Assembly (NCBI GenBank): GCA_024401455.1
Contig: JAKSLA010000021.1
Span: 1 to 48,894, forward strand
Length of the DNA stretch: 48,894 nucleotides
Source of the DNA: Paludibacteraceae bacterium
GTDB taxonomy: Bacteria; Bacteroidota; Bacteroidia; Bacteroidales; Paludibacteraceae
Reading direction: 5' to 3'
Shown here one piece after another: positions 25,318 through 32,695 of the stretch. Position 1 is the stretch's first letter. Every line of letters begins with the position of its first letter. The translations under genes and the position numbers were made by a program. Under the pieces are notes generated by a model. It searched no databases, was not told where the DNA came from, and was given only the letters and a program-made list of their open reading frames with translations.

Positions 25318-26349
25318 ATGGTAAAATTTGCAGTTGTAGGTCAAGGGCATATCGGAAAACGCCATGCCGAGATGATTCGGAGAAATCCCGACTCGGAGTT
25401 GGTGGCCGTTTGCGACATCCTTTCGAAGGAGGAACTCGGTCTGACCGATTTGGAAGTGCCTTTGTTCCATAGTATCGATGAATTGCTCAATTCGGGCTTG
25501 GAAATAGATGTGGTCAATATCTGTACACCGAACGGCTTTCATGCAGAATATGCGATAAAAGCCTTGGAAAGTCATCATCATGTGGTGCTGGAAAAGCCTA
25601 TCGCATTGACGAAGCACGATGCAGAGAAGATTGTCTTTAAGTCGTTGGAGATGTCGCGCCACGTCTTTTGTGTGATGCAGAACAGGTATTCTCCGCCTTC
25701 GGTTTGGCTGAAGGAGGTGATCAGTTCCAATTTGTTGGGCAAGATCTTTATGGTTCAACTCAACTGTTATTGGAATAGGGATGCACGATATTATAAGCCG
25801 GGCAACTGGCATGGGGATGCCAAATTGGACGGTGGTACGCTCTTCACCCAGTTCTCCCATTTCATCGATATTATGTATTGGCTCTTTGGCGACATCACCA
25901 ATATCAGAGGTAATTTCAATGACTTCTCACACCAGAATCTCACCGATTTCGAGGATAGCGGTATCGTGACCTTCGACTTCGTGAACGGTGGAATGGGTAG
26001 TTTGAACTATTCAACTTCGGTTTGGGATAAGAATTTGGAGAGCAGCATCATCATTGTCGGCGAAAACGGCACGGTGAAAGTTTCGGGCCAATATATGAAC
26101 GAGGTGGAGTATTGCCACATCAAGGATTATGAGATGCCGGAATTGGCTCCTTCTAATCCGCCAAACGATTACGGCGCCTACAAGGGGTCGGCTCAAAACC
26201 ACCATTATGTCATTCAAAATGTCGTAGAGAAGTTGCAGGAGAAGGGCAGTATCATGACCAACGTCTTGGAAGGCTTGAAGGTGATCGACATCATTGAGCG
26301 GATCTATCAAGTGCGTGATGCTCAATGGCAGAAGAAGAGAGAGCGTTAA
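25318..26349 (+). CDS. Gfo/Idh/MocA family oxidoreductase (WbpB-like)
   Basis: This is a 343-aa NAD-dependent oxidoreductase. The N-terminal Rossmann fold has the dinucleotide motif VVGQGHIGKRHAE (residues 6-18). EKP (Glu92-Lys93-Pro94 in VVLEKPIAL) carries the conserved Lys next to the substrate. The C-terminal alpha/beta domain has DGGTLFTQFSHFIDIMYW. In the Wbp pathway WbpB oxidises C3 of UDP-GlcNAcA before transamination, and by context that is the likely job. It is last in the operon. No dehydrogenase (WbpA) or epimerase (WbpI) partner lies in this window. Confidence 0.87.
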   Translation: MVKFAVVGQGHIGKRHAEMIRRNPDSELVAVCDILSKEELGLTDLEVPLFHSIDELLNSGLEIDVVNICTPNGFHAEYAIKALESHHHVVLEKPIALTKHDAEKIVFKSLEMSRHVFCVMQNRYSPPSVWLKEVISSNLLGKIFMVQLNCYWNRDARYYKPGNWHGDAKLDGGTLFTQFSHFIDIMYWLFGDITNIRGNFNDFSHQNLTDFEDSGIVTFDFVNGGMGSLNYSTSVWDKNLESSIIIVGENGTVKVSGQYMNEVEYCHIKDYEMPELAPSNPPNDYGAYKGSAQNHHYVIQNVVEKLQEKGSIMTNVLEGLKVIDIIERIYQVRDAQWQKKRER

Positions 26350-26458
26350 GGCGTGGAGGAAGTATCAAAAATAAAGATTGATTCGATGTCTTGGGAAAAA
26401 ATTCCGTAAGGAATAGAATCCCCGCGTCGTATCGCATCATGATTTTAGAAGGAATGGT

Positions 26459-26905
26459 ATGACAAAGTTTCTCAAATATTTTTTCTTGTCTCTTTTGGCA
26501 GGTAAGATGGGTCTCTCTTTCCAGACTTTCGCTTCCGACCGAAAGGGTGAGCCGAAGATAAGTGCTTCTATTCTTAAGGATAGTACGGCCAATTCATTCC
26601 AATGTCATCATAGCGGGTTTAGCACGGAGATGCTTCAGCGGGATTATCAAAAGAAGCGAAACGAATCGCTTGCCGATGGAGGCATTATGCTCCATGAAGA
26701 GTTTGCAAGCCATCATTACGCTATCAAAGTGAAGAAAAACGATAGGGTCAATTACGTTGGCTCGGCATTCAAGGGCAACCTGTTGATGGAAGTGACAATG
26801 GAGCATGACAAGGAGGATGACGCGTTGTGGAGCAAGACGATGAAGAGAATGGCAGAACATATTGGGATGACACCGTCTGAGATGGAATCGGACGGGATGA
26901 GATAA
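26459..26905 (+). CDS. Small exported hypothetical protein
   Basis: This is a 148-aa protein of no recognised family. The N-terminus looks like a signal peptide (MTKFLKYFFLSLLAGKMGLS, cleavage near FAS/DRK). The mature part is polar, with ESLADGGIMLHEEFASHHYAI and several His residues. It stands alone, with no clear promoter, between the nucleotide-sugar operon and the DUF5063 gene. An overlapping ATG 5 nt upstream is out of frame. Confidence 0.5.
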   Translation: MTKFLKYFFLSLLAGKMGLSFQTFASDRKGEPKISASILKDSTANSFQCHHSGFSTEMLQRDYQKKRNESLADGGIMLHEEFASHHYAIKVKKNDRVNYVGSAFKGNLLMEVTMEHDKEDDALWSKTMKRMAEHIGMTPSEMESDGMR

Positions 26906-27032
26906 AATCTTCGATTCGAGGAAATAGGCTTTGCCGTGATTTTGAAGATTTATTCGATTTTGATATAGAATAAACTTTTCATCAAGGAGAAAAAACTAAT
27001 CGAATGGGGTTAAAAAATTCTAATATTATTTT

Positions 27033-27040
27033 TAATTTTG
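27033..27040 (+). promoter_or_regulatory. -7 box for the DUF5063 / exonuclease genes
   Basis: TAATTTTG lies 55 nt before the ATG at 27096. No good -33 element was found. Confidence 0.45.
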
Positions 27041-27095
27041 CAAAGTCGAGTTGACAATATTGAGTTGTTGACAAGGCATCAAAAGATTTGTTGAA

Positions 27096-27695
27096 ATGGA
27101 AAGGGTAGAACAACATCCGATATATTCTAACAAAGTCATAGAGTTTGTGACCGTTGCGGCCGAATTCTGTTCCTTCATGGAGAAATGTGAGGGATGCGGA
27201 ACGAAGACGTTCATGGACAAAATGACGAAATTGCTTCCTCTGCTATATCTCAAGACATCCTTGCTTCCGGATTTGGAAGAGGAGTCGGAAGAGGAGATCC
27301 AGCAGTTTGTGACGGAGGAAGAGTATGAATATACGCAGGAGCAGGTTCGCAATGTCATTGGGCAGTATGACGAGTATTTGGAGGTCTTTACGCCCGATAT
27401 GCAGTATAGCGACAACCCTATTCTGGCTCATATCTCGGAAGATTTGACAGACATTTATCAAGACTTGAAAGATATGGTTGCCAATTTCCAGTCGGCCAAC
27501 CAGCAAATAATGAATGACTCCATTCTCAACTGCAAACAGAATTTCGAGTCCTTTTGGGGGCAAAAGGCATTGAATGCTTTGCGTGCATTGCATAACGTGC
27601 TTTATTCAGGAGCAGAGTTGGAGGATGAGGATGCTACTTACGGAATGGCATCTACGGATGCTGATTTAGCAGATGATGAAATAGATGGATTTTAA
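27096..27695 (+). CDS. DUF5063 family protein
   Basis: This is a 199-aa acidic, helical, soluble protein with no signal peptide. The pattern IEFVTVAAEFCSFMEK, LPLLYLKTSLLP and SEDLTDIYQDLKDMV matches the Bacteroidota DUF5063 family as I recall it. Function is unknown. A very acidic middle (LEEESEEEIQQFV) and end (ADLADDEIDGF) stand out. It overlaps the start of the exonuclease gene by 11 nt, so the two are translationally coupled. That suggests it may be an adaptor for the nuclease. Confidence 0.78.
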   Translation: MERVEQHPIYSNKVIEFVTVAAEFCSFMEKCEGCGTKTFMDKMTKLLPLLYLKTSLLPDLEEESEEEIQQFVTEEEYEYTQEQVRNVIGQYDEYLEVFTPDMQYSDNPILAHISEDLTDIYQDLKDMVANFQSANQQIMNDSILNCKQNFESFWGQKALNALRALHNVLYSGAELEDEDATYGMASTDADLADDEIDGF

Positions 27696-28284
27696 GGCGA
27701 AAATATCAAAGGAGGAACTCTCTGCTTGTCCGGCCGAGGTATTCAATGGCAGGGCCTATGTCATACAGACGGTGGCAGATGCTGAGAAGGCCGTGCGTTT
27801 TTTGAAGACGCAGTCGGTTGTGGGCTTTGACACGGAGACGAAGCCATCTTTTGTGAAGGGCAAGTCCAATCAGGTGGCTCTTATGCAGATCAGTACGGAG
27901 GATGTCTGTTTCCTTTTTAGGTTGAGCGTCATTGGAATGCCACGCATTTTGTCTGATTTTTTGAATGACCAGACGGTTATGAAGATCGGGCTTTCGCTTC
28001 GTGACGATTTCCGTGCTTTGAACAAGAGGGCGGCTGTTGAGCCTGCCAATTTCCTTGATTTGCAGAATTATGTGAAGACGTTTGGCATTGAAGAGAACAG
28101 TCTCACTAAAATTTATGCAATCCTTTTCGGTAAACGTATTTCGAAAGCTCAACGCTTGTCCAATTGGGAAGCGGCGCTTTTGACTGAGAGACAAATCGGA
28201 TATGCAGCATTGGATGCATGGGCAACAAGACAAATTTTTGTTCATCTACATTCTATGCAAAATAATATGATACATAATGTATAA
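27685..28284 (+). CDS. 3'-5' exonuclease domain protein (DEDDy, RNase D-like)
   Basis: This is a 199-aa single-domain exonuclease. Exo I has Asp49 and Glu51 in VVGFDTETKPSF. Exo II is GLSLRDDFRAL (Asp107/Asp108). Exo III is YAALDAWATRQIF, where the Tyr and Asp fit the DEDDy type. These bind two metal ions and hydrolyse from 3' ends. The substrate (RNA or DNA) is unknown. There is no HRDC domain, unlike RNase D. It overlaps DUF5063 by 11 nt, and a strong terminator begins at its stop codon. Confidence 0.9.
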   Translation: MDFKAKISKEELSACPAEVFNGRAYVIQTVADAEKAVRFLKTQSVVGFDTETKPSFVKGKSNQVALMQISTEDVCFLFRLSVIGMPRILSDFLNDQTVMKIGLSLRDDFRALNKRAAVEPANFLDLQNYVKTFGIEENSLTKIYAILFGKRISKAQRLSNWEAALLTERQIGYAALDAWATRQIFVHLHSMQNNMIHNV

Positions 28285-28320
28285 AGCTTTGTGTGCACTT
28301 GTGCGTACGAAGCTTTTTTC
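28283..28320 (+). terminator. Rho-independent terminator after the exonuclease
   Basis: A stem of about 14 bp (left arm from AAAGCTT at 28283, right arm ending AAGCTTT at about 28316, with G-T pairs) is followed by T residues. It overlaps the stop codon. Confidence 0.82.
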
Positions 28321-28349
28321 TTGTAAAGAAATTCTTAATATAAAATATT

Positions 28350-29759
28350 ATGGGCGGTTTTTTTGGCACAATTTCAAAGAAGAATTGCGTAGCTGACTTG
28401 TTCTACGGAACGGACTACAATTCGCACTTGGGTACTAAGCGCGGAGGTATGTCTATGTATGACGAAACAATCGGATTTACGCGTAGCATCCACAATTTGG
28501 AGAATTCTTATTTCAGAACAAAGTTCGAACCAGATCTTCCTAAGTTCAAAGGAAAGGCCGGAGTAGGCGTCATCAGTGACACAGATGCACAGCCAATTGT
28601 CATCAATTCCCACTTGGGCCGTTTCGCTTTGGTTTCTATTGCTTGCATTAACAACGCGGAGGAATTGGCGGCCGAACTGCTTGCCAAGAACATGCACTTT
28701 TCGGAATTGAGTTCCGGTCGCATCAACCAGACGGAGTTGATTTCCATGCTTATTATCGATGCTCCTACGATTAAGGAGGGTATCGAGAACGTGTTCAACA
28801 AAATCAAGGGATCTTGTTCCTTGTTGATGTTGATGGAGGACAAGATCGTGGCCGCCCGCGACAAGTTGGGCCGTACGCCGATGTTGATTGCAGAGAAGGA
28901 GGGGGCGCATGCCGTTGCTTGCGAATCTTGTACATTCCACAACTTGGGCTTCGAGCCAGTTTATAACATGGGTCCAGGCGAAATCATGGAGATTACGGCT
29001 GATGGATACAAGCAGATGCGTGCTCCTAACAAAAAGATGCAGGTTTGCTCTTTCTTGTGGGTTTACTACGGTTATCCAGTTTCAACTTATGAGAATGTGA
29101 ATGTTGACTGTTCTCGTTATTGCGCTGGTTGCTTGATGGGTAAGAAGGATGATTGCAAGGCTGATTTCGTGGCTGGTATTCCTGATTCGGGTGTCGGTTT
29201 CGCTATCGGTTACGCAGCAGGTAAGGGCATTCCTTACAAGCGTGCGCTTATCAAGTACACTCCTACATGGCCTCGTAGTTTTACCCCTGCAACTCAAGAG
29301 ATCAGAAGCTTTATCGCTAAGATGAAGTTGATCCCTAACAAGCAGTTGTTGAAGGATAGCGAGGTGATCTTCTGCGACGACTCTATCGTTCGTGGTACTC
29401 AGTTGCAAGACAATGTTGAGGCTCTCTTCCGTTATGGAGCGAAGAAAGTACATATGCGTATCTCTTGTCCACCGCTCATCTATCCTTGCGAGTTCTTGAA
29501 CTTCGCTTCAAAGAACAGCGATTTGGATTTGATTACTCGTAGAATCATCCAAAAGTTTGAGGGCGACCACAACAAGAACTTGGATAAGTATAAGACGACT
29601 GACTCTCCTGAATATAACCGTTTGGTGGAGGAGATTCGTCAATCATTCAACCTAAGTTCATTGAAGTTTAGTACGATTGAAGACTTAGTGGAAGCTATCG
29701 GTTTGCCAAAAGAGCAAATCTGTACACACTGCTTCGACGGATCAAGTTATTTTGATTGA
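28350..29759 (+). CDS. PurF-like amidophosphoribosyltransferase lacking the catalytic Cys
   Basis: This is a 469-aa homologue of glutamine PRPP amidotransferase, which makes phosphoribosylamine in purine synthesis. The PRPP-binding motif is intact (VIFCDDSIVRGTQ), and Cys residues resembling the Fe-S ligands of the Bacillus enzyme are present (DCSRYCAGC, ICTHCFDG). The N-terminus, however, is MGGFFG where PurF has MCG: the glutaminase nucleophile Cys, normally exposed by Met removal, is Gly (GGC codon). Similar MGGFFG proteins occur in Bacteroides as I recall. It may use free ammonia or another donor, or have another role. A normal purF would be expected elsewhere. It has a terminator on each side. 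Confidence 0.85.
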   Translation: MGGFFGTISKKNCVADLFYGTDYNSHLGTKRGGMSMYDETIGFTRSIHNLENSYFRTKFEPDLPKFKGKAGVGVISDTDAQPIVINSHLGRFALVSIACINNAEELAAELLAKNMHFSELSSGRINQTELISMLIIDAPTIKEGIENVFNKIKGSCSLLMLMEDKIVAARDKLGRTPMLIAEKEGAHAVACESCTFHNLGFEPVYNMGPGEIMEITADGYKQMRAPNKKMQVCSFLWVYYGYPVSTYENVNVDCSRYCAGCLMGKKDDCKADFVAGIPDSGVGFAIGYAAGKGIPYKRALIKYTPTWPRSFTPATQEIRSFIAKMKLIPNKQLLKDSEVIFCDDSIVRGTQLQDNVEALFRYGAKKVHMRISCPPLIYPCEFLNFASKNSDLDLITRRIIQKFEGDHNKNLDKYKTTDSPEYNRLVEEIRQSFNLSSLKFSTIEDLVEAIGLPKEQICTHCFDGSSYFD

Positions 29760-29790
29760 TTTCAAGAAGGAAATGATCTTATATAGAGTA

Positions 29791-29820
29791 GCCGGTGCTT
29801 TCGAGCATCGGCTTTTTTTT
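29791..29820 (+). terminator. Rho-independent terminator after the PurF-like gene
   Basis: GCCGGTGCT (29791-29799) pairs with AGCATCGGC (29804-29812, one mismatch), followed by eight T residues. Confidence 0.9.
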
Positions 29821-29956
29821 ATCCTTTCCAACGATGGTTAATTAGACGAAGAGGGAATGGAACCATGGGAAAGCGTATGTGGAAGAATTATCAAAAAGAT
29901 AACTACAAATTGTTTATGAGAAGAATCCTCTGATCCTCAAACATCAAAATCCGTCA

Positions 29957-29964
29957 TAATTTTG
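29957..29964 (+). promoter_or_regulatory. -7 box for the ATPase gene
   Basis: TAATTTTG lies immediately before the upstream 37-bp repeat. Transcription would start inside the repeat, so the repeat could act as an operator or as the 5' end of the mRNA. Confidence 0.45.
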
Positions 29965-29966
29965 TA

Positions 29967-30003
29967 ATTATGTTTTAAAAACATTATGTTTGCATAACAT
30001 AAT
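29967..30003. repeat. 37-bp palindromic repeat, upstream copy
   Basis: Starts ATTATGTTTTAAAAACAT and ends AACATAAT. It contains a perfect dyad ATTATGTT-N5-AACATAAT (29983-30003), overlapping an imperfect one (29967-29987). It matches the downstream copy at 32 of 37 positions. It ends 10 nt before the ATPase start codon. Confidence 0.9.
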
Positions 30004-30013
30004 TTATTTGAAT

Positions 30014-31408
30014 ATGCAGATAGTCGATAGAAAAGAGGAACAACGCAGGTTGAAGAGGGTGCTACAAGAATCTTCTTCCTCGGTCTTTGTTGCTATATAT
30101 GGAAGGAGAAGAATAGGAAAATCAACATTGGTTAAGTTGGTCTTGACCAACGAAGATGTCTATTATATGGCGGATAAATCGGAGCAGCCTGTCCAGCGGG
30201 AGTTGTTGGCTATGGCAATAGCAGAATCTTTCCCTGGCTTTGATGCGGTGAAATATCCCTCTTGGGATGCCTTGTTCACATCTTTGAATTATCGGACGAA
30301 TCGACGATTTACCCTCTGTTTGGATGAGTTCCCTTTTCTGGTTTCGCAAGCATCTGAGTTGCCGTCGGTCTTACAGCGTCTTATTGATTCCAACACATTG
30401 AAATACAATATCATCATTTGTGGCTCTTCTCAACAGATGATGGAAAAGGCGGTGTTAGATGCTGCCGAGCCTCTCTACGGAAGGGCAACTTCCATTATAA
30501 AGCTGTTGCCTCTTCGGTTGCCGTATATAAAAGAGGCATTAGGATTGACGGATGTTCAAGCCATTGAAGAGTATGCTGTCTGGGGAGGAGTGCCAAGGTA
30601 TTGGATTTTAAGGGAATCGGAACCCGATTTGTTTTCTGCGATAGCGTATCATCTATTAAATGTTAATGGCACTTTGTATGATGAACCCAATCTGTTGTTC
30701 TTGGACGATATGACGCAGAGCACGCAGGCGCAAACTTTGTTGTCTGTTATTGGAAATGGATGTAACCGTCTTTCCGAGATTTCGGCCAGAATGGAGAAAA
30801 AGGCAACGGATTTGTCACGTCCGTTAAAGAAACTGATCGATTTAGGCTATTTGTTTAAGGAAATTCCTTTTGGTGAAAAGGAAGAAAATTCGAAAAGAAG
30901 TCTCTATAAGATAGCCGATCCATTCATGTGCTTCTACTATACCTATGTGGTGCCCAATCGGAGTTTGATTGGAATGGGAAGAGGAGAGGCTATATTGAAG
31001 AAAATGGAGAAGTCATTTAGTGAATATGTATCATTTCGATGGGAACTTTTTTGCGCTCAAGCGGTTAGTGGGCAAGAACTGTTTGGACGAGTTTGGGGAA
31101 TGGCATCCCGTTGGTGGGGCAATGGTTTCGATGAAACGGCTAAAAAAGCAATTCCGGTTGAACTGGATGTCGTGGCAGAATCGGACGATAAAGCTCTTTT
31201 GTTGGGCGAATGCAAATGGACGGAAGGCGAGTATGCTGAGCGTTTGTTGAATATGCTTAGTCAAAAGTCGGTTTTGCTCCCTTTTGCTCGGCATAGGCAC
31301 ATTGAATTTGTGTTGTTTCTGAAGTCACCGATGTTGGATGTGGATTTTTCTTTGCCTTCTGATTGTCATGTGTTTTATCCCAAGGATATAGTTGATATTA
31401 TGTTTTAA
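30014..31408 (+). CDS. AAA ATPase with C-terminal DUF234 (nuclease-like) domain
   Basis: This is a 464-aa protein of the prokaryotic 'archaeal-type' ATPase group. Walker A is YGRRRIGKSTL (residues 29-39), Walker B is LCLDEFPFL (about 99-107), and a sensor-like IIICGSSQQMM follows. A winged-helix region lies around 245-290 (LLSVIGNGCNRLSEISARM). The C-terminal DUF234 part keeps a PD-(D/E)XK-like pair, ELDVVAE then LLLGECKW (Glu399, Lys401). The role of these proteins is unknown. A mobile or defence link has been proposed for related ATPases. Upstream in-frame TTG at 29990 is inside the repeat, so ATG 30014 is the start. The last three codons and stop lie inside the downstream repeat. Confidence 0.88.
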   Translation: MQIVDRKEEQRRLKRVLQESSSSVFVAIYGRRRIGKSTLVKLVLTNEDVYYMADKSEQPVQRELLAMAIAESFPGFDAVKYPSWDALFTSLNYRTNRRFTLCLDEFPFLVSQASELPSVLQRLIDSNTLKYNIIICGSSQQMMEKAVLDAAEPLYGRATSIIKLLPLRLPYIKEALGLTDVQAIEEYAVWGGVPRYWILRESEPDLFSAIAYHLLNVNGTLYDEPNLLFLDDMTQSTQAQTLLSVIGNGCNRLSEISARMEKKATDLSRPLKKLIDLGYLFKEIPFGEKEENSKRSLYKIADPFMCFYYTYVVPNRSLIGMGRGEAILKKMEKSFSEYVSFRWELFCAQAVSGQELFGRVWGMASRWWGNGFDETAKKAIPVELDVVAESDDKALLLGECKWTEGEYAERLLNMLSQKSVLLPFARHRHIEFVLFLKSPMLDVDFSLPSDCHVFYPKDIVDIMF

Positions 31409-31433
31409 AAACATAATGTTTCCGTGACATAAT
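31397..31433. repeat. 37-bp palindromic repeat, downstream copy
   Basis: Same orientation as the upstream copy, with five differences. Its first 21 nt are a perfect dyad ATTATGTT-N5-AACATAAT. It encodes the last residues Ile-Met-Phe and the stop of the ATPase gene. Confidence 0.9.
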
Positions 31434-31464
31434 AAAAGTCGAAGCCTAAGCCTCGACTTTTTTT
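31434..31464. terminator. Bidirectional terminator between the ATPase and MBL genes
   Basis: AAAAGTCGA (31434-31442) pairs with TCGACTTTT (31453-31461), with more T after it on the plus strand and a weaker T-rich run on the minus strand. It starts at the last base of the downstream repeat and can serve both convergent genes. Confidence 0.85.
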
Positions 31465-31481
31465 GTAGTGTGCTGTTATCC

Positions 31482-32291
31482 TTATTCAATAAAAACATTC
31501 ATTCCTATGTGTCCGTAATCGACGGGGCAATTGCAGTGCGACTTTAAGATGGCGTATTGGTTGATGCCCGTGCAGTGGCACGGCACAAGACGCTCGGCCT
31601 TTAATAGATTGAATTGGTTGGCCAAGCGTTCCAGTTTAGCCGATTCCTCGTGTATTGTGTGCATGCCTCCCATTACTAAGTTGAGCGGGAGCGGAAAATG
31701 CTCTTGCGCCGAACGAACCACATTGGAAATGCCTCGGTGGGCACATCCGCTGATGAGGGTGAGTTTCCCGCTTTTTACGATGGCAAGGTAAAGTTCGTCG
31801 TCAAATTGGTCTTCCACCAACGTGTTGTTATCCATTTTGTTTAGGCGAGTGAAGTGCGTGTCGCCTTTGTCAAAAATCTTTATTTCTGGCATGAGGTGGA
31901 TGCCTTCTGCGATCTCCATCGGTTTTTCTACATAGACGAGTCTATCCTCTGGAATTTCAATGTTTTGAGGGACTCCGATATACCGCTGCATTCCGTTGTA
32001 TTTTGCCTCGTCATAGCCTTTTTTGACATAGATTGGGGCTTTGCCGTTGAGCGAGAGGAAGCGCTCCAAGCCACCTGTATGGTCGTAGTGGCCGTGGCTG
32101 AGAACTAAAGCGTCTATGTCCGCAATGTTAATGTCGAATAGTTTGGCGTTGTCTGCAAACAAACCGCTTTGTCCTGTGTCGAACAGGATTTTTTTTGTGC
32201 CGGTCTCGATGTAGAGGGAGAAGCCTAACTCGGCTTTCGCATCGGGTTGGAAAACCGTATTTTCTATCAGTACTTTTAGTTTTGTTTTCAT
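31482..32291 (-). CDS. MBL-fold metallo-hydrolase (MJ0301-like group)
   Basis: This is a 269-aa metallo-beta-lactamase-fold protein. The metal motif HxHxDH is LSHGHYDHTGG (His66, His68, Asp70, His71). Further ligands are likely in SGCAHRGI and CHCTGINQY. The overall order (FSLYIETGTKKILFDTGQSG, then VMGGMHTIH) matches the group named after 7,8-dihydropterin-6-methyl-4-aminobenzene-phosphate synthase of methanogens. In bacteria the substrate is unknown. There is no signal peptide, so it is cytoplasmic. It is convergent with the ATPase gene. Confidence 0.87.
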   Translation of the reverse strand: MKTKLKVLIENTVFQPDAKAELGFSLYIETGTKKILFDTGQSGLFADNAKLFDINIADIDALVLSHGHYDHTGGLERFLSLNGKAPIYVKKGYDEAKYNGMQRYIGVPQNIEIPEDRLVYVEKPMEIAEGIHLMPEIKIFDKGDTHFTRLNKMDNNTLVEDQFDDELYLAIVKSGKLTLISGCAHRGISNVVRSAQEHFPLPLNLVMGGMHTIHEESAKLERLANQFNLLKAERLVPCHCTGINQYAILKSHCNCPVDYGHIGMNVFIE

Positions 32292-32695
32292 CCTCTTCCA
32301 AATATTGTATTTTATAGAGGTAAATAAAAAAGAGACTGTAATCTGAAAGGTGTTTTTACTTCCTCATTCGCAATTACAATCCCTTTTTAAATAATGCGAA
32401 ATTAGATAAATTTATGATATGAACAAAATTTCATGGTGGAATTTTGTTGCTTGGATTGTTAAAACAACAAAAAAAACTTGTAGATATTAACTTTAGAAGT
32501 TTTTTTGTTGTTTTTAGTTTGTTTTGTTTCGTAGTAATGGGTAATGTTTTATTCACAAATATAGTTAAAAACGAATATGCTTGGTCTTGGACAACTTATA
32601 TATTCTCTTGTTTTGCTAAATTTGCCAATGGGAGTGAGCGGTTGTCGTTTCTCCCGATAGAAAGGTTCATTTTTTGAAAAAAGAGAAATTTAAAT
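32292..32695. other. Intergenic region before the M13 peptidase
   Basis: About 404 AT-rich bases contain a possible 23-codon ORF at 32419 (begins MNKISWWNFVAWI) without a clear promoter and a -7 box at 32617-32624. An open frame from a TTG at 32444 (77 aa) is not convincing. No strong hairpin was seen. Confidence 0.4.
32617..32624 (+). promoter_or_regulatory. -7 box for the M13 peptidase gene
   Basis: TAAATTTG lies 71 nt before the first ATG at 32696. The -33 element is not clear. Confidence 0.45.

Noticed and set aside
29967-31433. ATPase repeats considered as phage-type attL/attR sites or a CRISPR pair
   Set aside because: There is no integrase, only two copies exist, and the spacing equals one gene. 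A gene-linked repeat or operator is a better description.
32444-32677. 77-aa open frame with one hydrophobic segment
   Set aside because: It starts only at TTG, runs through the -7 box of the M13 peptidase gene and has no recognised homologue.
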